NCBI GenBank assembly: GCA_900768245.1
Contig: CAAGCE010000180.1
Span: forward strand, 1-12,471
Direction: 5' to 3'
DNA length: 12,471 bases
From: Oscillospiraceae bacterium
GTDB lineage: Bacteria; Bacillota; Clostridia; Oscillospirales; Ruminococcaceae
A program made the position numbers and the translations under genes. The notes below the pieces were generated by a model that worked only from the letters and a program-made list of their open reading frames with translations, had not been told where the DNA came from and searched no databases. Positions 1 to 7,114 of this stretch are shown here, piece by piece. The first letter of the stretch is position 1, and every line of letters begins with the position of its first letter.

Positions 1-3
1 TAA

Positions 4-17
4 GCGGCGCAAGCCGC
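4..17. repeat. Perfect 5-bp hairpin with GCAA tetraloop
   Basis: GCGGC at 4-8 pairs with GCCGC at 13-17 around a GCAA loop. GCAA belongs to the very stable GNRA class if the region is transcribed. It is the first of three consecutive stem-loops. Confidence 0.6.
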
Positions 18-28
18 ATAAGCAGGGT

Positions 29-48
29 TTGGGGAAGGCACTCCCCAA
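29..48. repeat. Perfect 7-bp inverted repeat
   Basis: TTGGGGA at 29-35 pairs with TCCCCAA at 42-48 around a 6-nt loop. No T-run follows on the plus strand, so it is not an obvious terminator. It is the middle of three adjacent stem-loops. Confidence 0.6.
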
Positions 49-49
49 C

Positions 50-108
50 AAGATTCCCGCAGGGGCAAAATGAGCGAAAAGCGAATTTTGGTACTGCGGT
101 AGAATCTT
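50..108. repeat. Nested long hairpin of about 59 nt
   Basis: AAGATTC at 50-56 pairs with GAATCTT at 102-108. CCGCAG at 57-62 pairs with CTGCGG at 94-99, leaving two bases bulged at 100-101. Inside this, CAAAAT at 66-71 pairs with ATTTTG at 85-90. The three nested stems form an extended cruciform or RNA stem. Such structures occur at transfer origins and in structured leaders; I cannot tell which applies. Confidence 0.55.
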
Positions 109-153
109 GCTCTAAGAAAGTGGCGGCTTTCCCTGTGTGGGCTTTTGCTGATA

Positions 154-169
154 CCCTCGACGGAGAGGG
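154..169. repeat. Small hairpin CCCTC/GAGGG
   Basis: CCCTC at 154-158 pairs with GAGGG at 165-169 around a 6-nt loop. It belongs to the structured non-coding region at the left edge. No function can be read from it. Confidence 0.4.
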
Positions 170-320
170 CGGGGCTTCTGCCAACTTTGCGGCGGTATTT
201 CTCCCCCTAATACCTACAACACCACGTAAAGCAAAATTGACGGAGATTTGCGAAAATTTCTTTCTATCCCCCTTTTCACGGCATAATACCGACGATTTTT
301 GAAAATGCCAAAAATGGGCG

Positions 321-353
321 CAAAAAAACAGGAAACCTTTTTTGATTTCCTGT
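321..353 (-). terminator. Rho-independent terminator of the response regulator remnant
   Basis: Read on the minus strand, ACAGGAAA (353-346) and TTTCCTGT (335-328) form a perfect 8-bp stem with a 10-nt loop, followed directly by a run of seven T (328-322). It lies 40 bases downstream of the response regulator stop codon, in the right orientation to end that transcript. It may now also end transcription reading through from the sigma/anti-sigma/lipoprotein operon, which has no terminator of its own. Confidence 0.8.
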
Positions 354-392
354 CTTGGTGTGCCGTTCTATGTAGCGGCGGTTATTCTGTTA

Positions 393-533
393 TCATTCCC
401 CAGAAGCAAACTTGTAGCCTATGCCTAAAACCGTCTTTATGTAGGTGGGCTTTTTGCTGTCCGGCTCTATCTTTTTCCGTAGATTGCATATCACGCTGGC
501 AACGCTTGACTGGCAGCTTTCGCTTTCTTTAAT
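393..533 (-). pseudogene. Response regulator, C-terminal DNA-binding fragment
   Basis: The minus strand encodes 46 residues ending in a TGA stop at 393-395. They contain SVICNLRKKIEPDS, then TYIKTVLGIGYKF. This is the recognition helix and terminal beta-hairpin wing of an OmpR/PhoB-type winged-helix domain; the NLRKKIE and T(V)LGIGYKF motifs are diagnostic. The receiver domain and the first part of the DNA-binding domain are gone. The frame meets a stop at 534-536, and the sequence beyond belongs to the lipoprotein gene, whose stop codon (529-531) already overlaps the fragment. The break therefore lies at about 530-536. The terminator beyond it is retained. It is non-functional as a regulator. 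Confidence 0.8.
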
Positions 534-1146
534 CTAACAAAAAATTCTCCATATCTGGATTCCAATTTAGTATGGCTATAATCTCTGCATGGTCTGCTAT
601 AGAAGAAACAATAATTTCTCCATCTCCCATAAAGCAAAAATAGCCATCTGATAAAGTTTCTAAGTTCTCTATTGGAATATCCAACCATTGACCATCCTGA
701 ATGCCCCAAAGCTGTATTTCCTGCGCTGATATTCCTTGATATATAGTTGTTCCGATAAATAATATTTTGCTCTGTCCGATGCTGGTCTGAACGCAATCTA
801 TAGTCACATTATCTGCATTAAACTCTTTATAAGCTATCTTTTTTAATGAATCTGCTTCCAAGAGGACAGCCACAGTTTTATCTAATCCAGCAACATGAGG
901 AGTATTCAGAATTTTGCACAATACAAATATTTCATTTACATCTTTTTGTGAAAAGTGTCCGCAATAAATCTGGTCTATCACAATATCTTCCCGACTGATA
1001 TTTCCATCTTCATAACTTTCCATTACTGTTTCCAAAATGTATTCATTAAATTCTGTAAATGCACTTCTGTCATCCGCTTCTTTACTGCAACTTGCCAATA
1101 AAAATACACATGCCACCATTAAAACAAGTACATCTAATTTCTTCAT
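529..1146 (-). CDS. Lipoprotein of the ECF sigma operon (function unknown)
   Basis: A 205-residue protein with a short signal peptide and lipobox LLAS-C, predicting lipidation at Cys20 and anchoring on the outer face of the membrane. Start chosen at the ATG at 1146: AGGAGG (1160-1155) lies 8 nt upstream, whereas the GTG three codons earlier overlaps that site. Codon one is followed by Lys-Lys, typical for such peptides. The rest is soluble and acidic, without a motif I recognise. It is the last gene of the sigma/anti-sigma operon, starting 20 nt after the anti-sigma stop. A role as sensor or effector in the envelope response is inferred from position only. Its stop codon lies inside the response regulator fragment, so its extreme C-terminus may be affected by the junction. 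Confidence 0.75.
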   Translation of the reverse strand: MKKLDVLVLMVACVFLLASCSKEADDRSAFTEFNEYILETVMESYEDGNISREDIVIDQIYCGHFSQKDVNEIFVLCKILNTPHVAGLDKTVAVLLEADSLKKIAYKEFNADNVTIDCVQTSIGQSKILFIGTTIYQGISAQEIQLWGIQDGQWLDIPIENLETLSDGYFCFMGDGEIIVSSIADHAEIIAILNWNPDMENFLLD

Positions 1147-1166
1147 GAAAAACACCTCCTATCTTT

Positions 1167-1805
1167 TTAATCTTTGAGTATATTGTCAACTACAAACCGA
1201 ATCTCTTCTTCTGACTGTTCCATGGCATTCCACTCAGCCATTAGGTCAGAGTTTTCCGGGTCAAATTGTACATCAGTTGCATACATGATTACATAAGTCG
1301 CATTTTCTGTTGCAAAAAGATAGCGGCCAATACCAGCAATGCCGGATTGCTCAAATTCTTTCGCTGACATACAATAGTCGGCATATTGGAATATATAAAA
1401 GAGAGTTCCACGGTATAACACCTCACCAGATTCATCCGCCGGGGTTTGTGCGTTATAAACGGATTTAACGCAAAACTCCCACATAGTAGAATTGTTTGGA
1501 ACAAAAATATCCTCAATTACCTCGTATTTGCCTTTCCAACTATCGGGCAAAATCAGCGTAAGCCCAATTTCCTCCAGCACAACATTCTCCTGTTCTACCG
1601 GTACTTCAATAATGATTTCGTGGGCAAAGGCTATTGCACCTACACTGAAGCTGGATACCATAAGAAGCAAAGCTGCCGCAGCTGCTAAAAACTGCCGGAT
1701 CCTTTTCTGGCGGTGCTGTGCCGCATAATTAGAGATTCTTTCTGCCTGCTGAACAAGCCGGTCATCAATGTTTCCAATATGTTCTGAAAGTTGCTTTTTA
1801 TTCAT
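1167..1805 (-). CDS. Anti-sigma factor, single-pass membrane protein
   Basis: 212 residues: a basic, helical cytoplasmic N-terminus (about 1-38, NIDDRLVQQAERISNY...), one transmembrane helix (about 39-61, starting FLAAAAALLLM) and an extracellular domain of about 150 residues. This is the usual layout of anti-sigma factors that hold an ECF sigma factor at the membrane. No zinc-binding HxxxCxxC motif is visible, so it is not a classic ZAS protein. The start ATG overlaps the sigma stop as ATGA (1805-1802), a strong sign of translational coupling and fixed stoichiometry. The external domain presumably senses a signal and releases the sigma factor. The ligand is unknown. Confidence 0.8.
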   Translation of the reverse strand: MNKKQLSEHIGNIDDRLVQQAERISNYAAQHRQKRIRQFLAAAAALLLMVSSFSVGAIAFAHEIIIEVPVEQENVVLEEIGLTLILPDSWKGKYEVIEDIFVPNNSTMWEFCVKSVYNAQTPADESGEVLYRGTLFYIFQYADYCMSAKEFEQSGIAGIGRYLFATENATYVIMYATDVQFDPENSDLMAEWNAMEQSEEEIRFVVDNILKD

Positions 1806-2359
1806 ACTTCGATATCCTCGCTTTCTAAATACTTTCTTAACTTTCGGCGCATTTCATATAACATAGATTTCACTTTACTCTGTGTAAAACCTGTGTTTTC
1901 ACAGATGTTTTCAATAGAATCAAAATACCAATATCTCCTGATAAAAACAGTTCTCTTTTCTTCACTCTGCCGCCAAAGGAATTTATCAATCGTGATTTCT
2001 ATACGTCTTGATTCAATTTCCGATTCAGGACTTTCCGTTCCAGATACACAATCGCCTAATTCCTCTAGAGAGGTAATTGCAATAGGATTTCTTTTTGCCG
2101 CAGAAATGTATTCATATTTTTTTAATGCAAGATTTCTTGTAATTCTACTGATAAAGGCAGAAAACCTGTTTGGACGCTCATTTGGAATCGCATTCCATAC
2201 AGCAAAATATGTGTCATTCACACATTCCTCGCTATCTTCGCAGCTTAAAAGAATATTCTTAGCAATGTGTGTGCATAACCTACCGTATTTTAGGGCGGTT
2301 TCCTTGATTGCTTCCTCCCTTCGTTCCCAATATAGTTCTACAATTTTGTTATCGTCCAT
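1802..2359 (-). CDS. ECF-family RNA polymerase sigma factor
   Basis: 185 residues with sigma region 2 at about 9-80 (CEDSEECVNDTYFAVWNAIP, then FISRITRNLALKK) and region 4 at about 140-180 (FIRRYWYFDSIENICENTG, then QSKVKSMLYEMRRKL). Regions 1.1 and 3 are absent, as in group IV (extracytoplasmic function) factors. Start set at the ATG at 2359, because GGGAGG (2374-2369) lies 9 nt upstream; an in-frame ATG at 2377 would put that site inside the gene. It directs RNA polymerase to a small regulon, probably including its own operon. First of three coupled genes: sigma, anti-sigma, lipoprotein. Assignment to a numbered ECF group would need a profile search. Confidence 0.9.
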   Translation of the reverse strand: MDDNKIVELYWERREEAIKETALKYGRLCTHIAKNILLSCEDSEECVNDTYFAVWNAIPNERPNRFSAFISRITRNLALKKYEYISAAKRNPIAITSLEELGDCVSGTESPESEIESRRIEITIDKFLWRQSEEKRTVFIRRYWYFDSIENICENTGFTQSKVKSMLYEMRRKLRKYLESEDIEV

Positions 2360-2378
2360 ATGAGTTTCCCTCCCCATA

Positions 2379-2409
2379 TTATATAGTGAAAGCTGCTTTC
2401 ACTATATAA
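2379..2409. promoter_or_regulatory. Perfect palindrome in the sigma operon leader (candidate operator)
   Basis: TTATATAGTGAAAGC (2379-2393), one central T (2394) and its exact complement (2395-2409): 15-bp arms with no mismatch. It sits between the ECF-type promoter candidate and the sigma ribosome binding site, about 20 bases before the start codon. A one-base spacer fits a dimeric repressor site better than an RNA hairpin, which would need a larger loop. One arm also supplies a TATAAT hexamer (minus strand 2383-2378), though without a good -35 box. The binding protein is unknown. Confidence 0.65.
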
Positions 2410-2410
2410 G

Positions 2411-2435
2411 TACGGTTTTCTCGCTGTAGGTTGTA
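2411..2435 (-). promoter_or_regulatory. Candidate ECF-type promoter of the sigma operon
   Basis: On the minus strand, TACAAC (2435-2430), 15 bases, then CGTA (2414-2411). This resembles the AAC-type -35 and CGTA/CGTC -10 elements used by ECF sigma factors, including B. subtilis SigW. It lies about 50 bases upstream of the sigma start codon, so the sigma factor could drive its own operon. The match is short and could occur by chance. Confidence 0.35.
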
Positions 2436-2699
2436 AATATTATCAAAAATCTATATTTTACACCAAGATTTTTTGTTCCCCTTGGAAACAAATTACGTAT
2501 AGCTAAATTTTTCCCTGCACTTTATAATTATACACATTCAAACGAGCAGCAACAATAGACTTTGCTAATTACTATTTTCTTTAAAAAATACAGGGAAAAA
2601 GGGATTCCACAATGCGGTCGTTTGGTTTCTGTTTCGGAATAGTGTGGTGCTGGCGGTCTACCTCTTGTTTTCGGTTGCTTGCTTCTTTACCGTACATGA
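2436..2699. other. Intergenic junction region with no gene
   Basis: I see no supportable gene here. The left half is very A+T-rich and holds an imperfect stem (CCAAG 2463-2467 with CTTGG 2481-2485). From about 2600 the base composition shifts towards the more G+C-rich helicase segment, and the helicase frame is closed by a TGA at 2697-2699. The recombination joint between sigma operon and helicase remnant therefore probably lies in 2580-2700. Confidence 0.5.
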
Positions 2700-3734
2700 G
2701 CATTGATACAGGGCATATCATTGGTGCAGCTGTATCTGGAGGAACGCTGGGTCGAACCGCCGAAGCTTGACCGCCTGCCGTACAGCCTGCTGTATCATCA
2801 GACAATGTGTACCCTTGCCTCCTGCGGAGAAATGACCCCCGCCGCATTGGCGTCAAGAGTGCTGACGCTAAGCTATTTCCACCGAATAACAAAGGACGAT
2901 TTCAGAATAATGCTGCGCCACCTGCTTGAAACAGACCATATACAGCGCACGGAAAACGGCGGACTGATATTGGGGCTTGCAGGAGAGCGTGAGGTAAATT
3001 CGTTCAAATTCTATGCCGTTTTCAAAGAAAACGAGGAATATACAGTCCGCAGCGATTCGCAGGAGCTTGGCACGATAGTGAAACCGCCACCGCCGGGAGA
3101 AAAAATAGCCATAGCAGGACAGGTCTGGGTCGTAACGGAAGTCGACCATAAGCATCACCTTGTCTATTGCGAGGAAGTGAAAGGCAAAGTCCCCGCCTAT
3201 TTCGGCGAGTGTCCCGGCGATATAAATACCAAGGTGCTGGAGCGAATGAGGGAGAGCCTCCGTGAGAATAAGACCTACCCATATGTTATGGCAAATGCCG
3301 CCGCCCGCCTTGAACAAGCCCGTCATACAGCCGTAAATTCACATATGACAGAAGAGCCGCTGATAAATCTTGGCGGCGATATGTGGTGCCTGTTCCCATG
3401 GCTTGGATCGTATGCATTTCTGGCAATGGAAAGGTTCATCAAGATAAAATGCGCCGCAAAGCTTGGGATAAAAGGCGTAGATTCGTCACGTCCGTACTTT
3501 ATCCGGTTCACAATGAAAGCGAGCCGTGAGGACTTTTTCCGTACCCTTGCGGAAGAAGCCGAGAAGCCGTTTGACCCAATGGAGCTTGTCTACCCGAAGG
3601 AGATACCTCTTTTTGAGAAATATGACGACTTCCTGCCTGCCGAGCTGGTAAAGAAAGGCTTTGCCTATGGCATATTGAGCATGACCGAAATGAAGGAGCG
3701 CATAAAGGACTGGAACGGAAACATAGCTAAATAA
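2700..3734 (+). pseudogene. Lhr-like DEAD/DEAH helicase, C-terminal part only
   Basis: About 344 residues of open frame. They start at ALIQGISLVQLYLEERWVEP, which I recognise as mid-protein sequence of Lhr-like superfamily 2 helicases, and include the winged-helix-like segment (first ~95 residues) and the beta-barrel-like NSFKFYAVF...IVKPPPPG...IAGQVW region (about 97-170), followed by a helical C-terminus. The whole ATPase motor (Walker A, DEAD box, motif VI) is missing. The frame is closed upstream by TGA at 2697-2699 and there is no ribosome binding site before the TTG at 2703. It is thus a 5'-deleted remnant, although a C-terminal fragment protein cannot be excluded. Codons are more G+C-rich than in the flanking genes, suggesting a separate origin. 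Confidence 0.7.
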
Positions 3735-3814
3735 TGCAAAATATCGGTTGTTTGCCTTTTGACGATCCTGCTCGGCAGGTCAAGTTCACCTCCTATCCTA
3801 TAAAATTGACCTTA
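3734..3814 (+). pseudogene. 5' fragment of a gene coupled to the helicase (unidentified)
   Basis: An ATG at 3734-3736 overlaps the helicase stop as TAATG, the classic arrangement of a translationally coupled second gene. The first residues (MQNIGCLPFDDPARQVKFTS and on) look protein-like, but from 3815 the frame runs antisense to the res gene and cannot be original. It most likely marks the start of the helicase's former operon partner, cut off at about 3800. I do not recognise the product. An imperfect hairpin (3764-3781, CCTGC-TCG-GCAGG) lies inside. The alternative is plain intergenic DNA. Confidence 0.3.
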
Positions 3815-4687
3815 TTATTTCATAACAATGCCAAGCAGTTTCTCATAGCTGTCAACGGCATCATATCTGATATTGCTTGTGGAAATATTGTTAAAAAGCT
3901 TTTTTGCGCAGGATATTTTTGCCTCCTCAATACGGCGCAGATCAAAACTTTCCATTGACCCCTTGGTTTCAGCAATAAAGAAAATGTGTTTTACTGTGCC
4001 TTCATAGAAAGCTATCGCCCAGTCGGGAGAGTAATTGCCAACGGGTGTCGGAATTGAAAATCCCTTCGGCAGCTTTGCGTATACACATACTTCATCGGCC
4101 TTGTCAAGATCCTGTGCAAATCTGCGTTCAACGCTCTGTTCCGCCGTGCCGTCCGTGAAAACATAATCCTGTATTGCTTTTTCTGCTGCAAATGCCTTGT
4201 CAAAGCTTTGTGAGTTCTTTTCAGCGGTAAATATGTTGCTGTCATACGGTTCTTCTGAGCTTTCCGTATAAGTGATATGCTCTACTATCATTGTAGCTTT
4301 CTGCTCATTGATAAGCCTTATTACCTTTGAAATAAATTCTTCAGGATTGTTTCTGAACATATAAAGTTTCTTCGGCTCAAGCTCTTTCAGAATAGCCGTA
4401 ACTGTTCTTCTTGTGAGAGTTGTTCCCTGTGCTATCTTGCCAACAAGGTCATATTTTACCCTGCTTGTTTCAGCATGATTCAGAGTTTTTGTCTTTGACT
4501 TTTCACTGCCGAATGATGCTCTTCTTTCGATCTCGTACTGGTTCATATCCTTTTTCTGCTGTCCGACGGTAGCTGTGTACATAAGCTCTGATACGTTCAG
4601 TTTTTCGTTGATATACGCAGATGCTTTCTGTATAAGTTCATCACTGTCAAAAGAAACTGTGTAAGCATACTTGTGATTGATATATCC
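3815..4687 (-). pseudogene. res: Type III restriction enzyme Res, C-terminal nuclease half (after in-frame TGA)
   Basis: This continues the res frame directly after the TGA at 4690-4688: 35 residues (GYINHKYAYTVSFDSDELI...), then a Met at 4582 and 255 more. It holds the PD-(D/E)xK endonuclease core: NYSPDWAIAF (about residues 183-192 counted from that Met), then IFFIAETKGS (200-209), giving D...ExK. It would cut DNA once the helicase half has translocated. In homologues it is one polypeptide with the N-terminal half. Frame and alignment across the TGA are uninterrupted, so a single base change (for instance Trp TGG to TGA) explains the split. No convincing ribosome binding site precedes Met 4582, so separate translation is doubtful. 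Confidence 0.8.
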
Positions 4688-6922
4688 TCACAAGGTCTGA
4701 AATTCCTTTTTGGAGAAATTATCATTAAGCGGATTATCCCTGACCTTAGTTTCACGTCCGTCCTTTATCATATCGTTAAGAACGCTGTCATCAAAAATAG
4801 CCTGAACGAGCTTGTGAACACCCGATTCAATGTCCTTTATCTCATCGGGAACAGGTGCAAGAGAATTGTTTGACCTATCATTTCTGTATTCATCGGTAAC
4901 ATTATCGTCATTGTCGATATAGTCATTCTTGGCAAGATACTTGTAAATAATCTTTGCCTGAGTTTTATCGATGATAACGGGTTCTCCATCGACTGTAACA
5001 GTCTTACCCTCAAAGTATTCGCTAGTCGCCTTGGACGGTCTGTCGTAAAGCTCTGCCTTGATATCCGACTGCAAATCTCTTACAAAATTTTTGTAGCTTT
5101 CGCTGGCGATAACTGTAAGCATATTCACATTATGTACAGTATCTCCGAGGGCTTCTTTGTCCATACGGTTTCCGTCCTGATCAACACAAAGGCGAAGTCC
5201 TCGTCCGACTTCCTGACGCTTGGCGGTCTGATTGTCGGAATGTTTCAATGTGCATATCTGGAACACATTCGGGTTATCCCAGCCCTCACGAAGTGCGGAA
5301 TGTGAGAAAATGAATCGTGTCGGTTCATCAAAACTCAACAGACGCTCCTTGTTTTTCAGAATAAGATCATAAGCCGAAATATCATCGGAAAATTCACTTC
5401 CACGTTTCAGCTGACTGTCAATGCTGTGTCCTGTTTTCTTGTCAATGCTGAAATATCCCTTGTGAACAGCCTTTTCGTCACTGCACATTTCACGGAGATA
5501 TTTCTGATAATGCGTATCTTCCATAGTGAGCTTATCATTCAGAATACTGTTGTATTCCTGCTCAAAGACAACACCGTATTCGCCGAGAACTTCATCGCCG
5601 TTTTCATCATATTGACGGTATTTCGCAACTTCATCAATAAAGAAAAGCGACAGACATTTTATGCCCATATCAAACAGCTTTTCTTCCTTTTCAAAGTGCG
5701 AAAGAATGGTTTCTCTTATCTGAATTCGCCGCATATCCTTTTCGGATACATCACCCCGTACTTCTCCGACGGAAATTGTTTCACCGTTGAGTAAAGTGAC
5801 TGTTCTTTCGATTGGATCAATGCTTGATACAGTGTAACCCTTGTACTGTTCCATTTCCTGCGACACATAATAAAGATCATCACCCACACCGACAATCCGT
5901 GTTTCACGGTTGATAGACTTTTTATAGCCTATCTCCAGCTCAATTCTTGCCATAGGAGGCTTTTTGGAACTGATAACAATTTCCTCAAGGAACATATAGC
6001 TGTCCGTTCCCCGAAGATTTTTTACTTCAAAGCCTTTGACCTCTATTTTCTTTACAAGCCGCTGATTATATGCTTCAAGCGCATCAAGAACATAAACCAT
6101 ATTATGTTCGTTTTTATGTGTAGCGGAGTAATTAAGTGTAAAAAGCGGATTAAAGTTTGCAAGTGCCTTCTGCGTAACAGCACCGCCCATTTTCTGCGGC
6201 TCATCAAGGATAATAATAGGTCTGTTCGCCTTGATAACGTCAATAGGTCTGCGTGAACCAAACTCATCACGCTTGGAATAGATAATTCTCGCTTCCTTGC
6301 TCTTGCCGTCCTCTTTCAGCGATGAAGCAAACGCCTGAGTGTTGATTATCATAACATTAATTCCGCCGTCGGAAGAAAAGCTGTCAAGCTGAGTAAGATT
6401 TGAACTGTTATACACAAAAAATCTTGCACGCTTGCCGTAATGCTCCATAAAATGGTCGGAGGTTATCTCAAAAGTCTTTTTCACACCCTCACGGATAGCG
6501 ATGCTCGGCACAACGACAATAAACTTTGTCCAGCCATAACGCTTGTTCAGCTCAAACATTGTCTTTATGTAAACATAGGTCTTGCCTGTACCTGTCTCCA
6601 TTTCAATATCAAGACTGCATCTGCCTAAATCCTTTACAAGAGAGGGCGAAACCTTGATATTATTGTTCCTCTGCAATTTCTGAATATTTGTGAGGAGCTG
6701 TGTGTCGGTAAGGTCTATCTCATCGTTTTTAAAGCCTGTATCATCGTAAATATCGGCTTCATCTTCATTCAAAAGGCTTGTCTGAACCACTGTCTGACGT
6801 TCAAGTGTTCCAAGATCACGGATATATCCGCCGTTTTTATGAAAACCTTGTCCGCCGAATACATTTATTACGGCTTCAACGGCATCTGTCTGATACTGTT
6901 GGATTTTAAAGTTGAATTTCAT
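4688..6922 (-). CDS. res: Type III restriction enzyme Res, helicase half ending at an in-frame TGA
   Basis: 744 residues of the Res subunit, the ATP-dependent motor and nuclease partner of Mod in type III restriction. Visible SF2 motifs: Walker A METGTGKTY (108-116), Walker B DEPQKMGG (240-247), motif III-like YSATHK (265-270), motif V SALREGWDNPNVFQI (542-556) and motif VI QEVGRGLRLCV (570-580). The start ATG at 6922 directly follows the mod stop (TAA-ATG), with AAGGAAGG (6938-6931) as ribosome binding site. Translation stops at a TGA although the frame continues with the nuclease domain; read through, the protein would be 1035 residues, near the family's usual ~1000. The fragment keeps all helicase motifs but lacks the nuclease, so restriction is probably lost. 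With mod also truncated, the locus is best considered inactive. Confidence 0.85.
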   Translation of the reverse strand: MKFNFKIQQYQTDAVEAVINVFGGQGFHKNGGYIRDLGTLERQTVVQTSLLNEDEADIYDDTGFKNDEIDLTDTQLLTNIQKLQRNNNIKVSPSLVKDLGRCSLDIEMETGTGKTYVYIKTMFELNKRYGWTKFIVVVPSIAIREGVKKTFEITSDHFMEHYGKRARFFVYNSSNLTQLDSFSSDGGINVMIINTQAFASSLKEDGKSKEARIIYSKRDEFGSRRPIDVIKANRPIIILDEPQKMGGAVTQKALANFNPLFTLNYSATHKNEHNMVYVLDALEAYNQRLVKKIEVKGFEVKNLRGTDSYMFLEEIVISSKKPPMARIELEIGYKKSINRETRIVGVGDDLYYVSQEMEQYKGYTVSSIDPIERTVTLLNGETISVGEVRGDVSEKDMRRIQIRETILSHFEKEEKLFDMGIKCLSLFFIDEVAKYRQYDENGDEVLGEYGVVFEQEYNSILNDKLTMEDTHYQKYLREMCSDEKAVHKGYFSIDKKTGHSIDSQLKRGSEFSDDISAYDLILKNKERLLSFDEPTRFIFSHSALREGWDNPNVFQICTLKHSDNQTAKRQEVGRGLRLCVDQDGNRMDKEALGDTVHNVNMLTVIASESYKNFVRDLQSDIKAELYDRPSKATSEYFEGKTVTVDGEPVIIDKTQAKIIYKYLAKNDYIDNDDNVTDEYRNDRSNNSLAPVPDEIKDIESGVHKLVQAIFDDSVLNDMIKDGRETKVRDNPLNDNFSKKEFQTL

Positions 6923-7114
6923 TTACAGCACCTTCCTTATCGTATCAGCCGAATAAGTCGCAAATATCTGCTCAAAGTTAGTCGCAACGCTGTCGTTTGC
7001 CATAGAACTGTCACGCATAACGAAATAGTATGGCTTCCGCTTTGCAATTTCTGTAATTGTTTCATCGGTCACATTCTCGTCAAAGCAGACAATAAGATAG
7101 TTATCCTGTGTATA
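6923..7114 (-). pseudogene. mod: Type III DNA methyltransferase Mod, C-terminal remnant
   Basis: 63 residues end at the TAA directly before the res ATG. The sequence (DNYLIVCFDENVTDE, then AKRKPYYFVMRDSSM and NFEQIFATYS...TIRKVL) matches my memory of the extreme C-terminus of type III Mod proteins, and the position immediately upstream of res is where mod belongs. A full Mod is about 600 residues, with the adenine-methyltransferase motifs (DPPY, FxGxG) and target recognition domain further upstream; all are missing. The frame closes at a TAG (7117-7115), exactly inside an inverted repeat. Without Mod the locus has neither modification nor target recognition. The res ribosome binding site lies inside this remnant. 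Confidence 0.75.

Larger units (their letters stand above)
1..300. other. Non-coding, hairpin-rich mobile-element remnant (possible mobilization/oriT region)
   Basis: I see no believable gene here; the short open frames have no ribosome binding site and no recognisable product. What stands out is dense secondary structure: four hairpins in the first 170 bases. From memory, this kind of sequence occurs in the non-coding stretch beside mobilization genes of Firmicutes conjugative transposons, so a decayed oriT or mobilization region is a reasonable reading. The downstream fragment of a response regulator, also common cargo of such elements, fits. No relaxase gene is in the window, so the assignment is inference only. 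Confidence 0.35.

Noticed and set aside
120..302. 60-codon plus-strand frame in the left-edge region
   Set aside because: No ribosome binding site, no known domain, and it crosses a hairpin; better explained as non-coding DNA.
1791..2363. Long plus-strand open frame of 190 codons opposite the sigma gene
   Set aside because: It is the antisense shadow of a clear ECF sigma gene, has no ribosome binding site and shows no protein-like motif.
2463..2485. CCAAG/CTTGG stem as a terminator
   Set aside because: Five pairs with a 13-nt loop and no following T-run on either strand.
3764..3781. ATCCTGC next to an inverted repeat, like the nic core of P-type transfer origins
   Set aside because: A seven-base match is expected by chance about once or twice in a window this size, and no relaxase gene is nearby.
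4685..4693. Selenocysteine or programmed readthrough at the res TGA
   Set aside because: The homologous position is remembered as Trp, not Cys, no metal or redox motif surrounds it, and TGA ends other genes here normally. A nonsense mutation is simpler.
5426..5794. Plus-strand open frame of 122 codons inside res
   Set aside because: Antisense to the helicase half, which carries recognisable motifs on both sides; no ribosome binding site.
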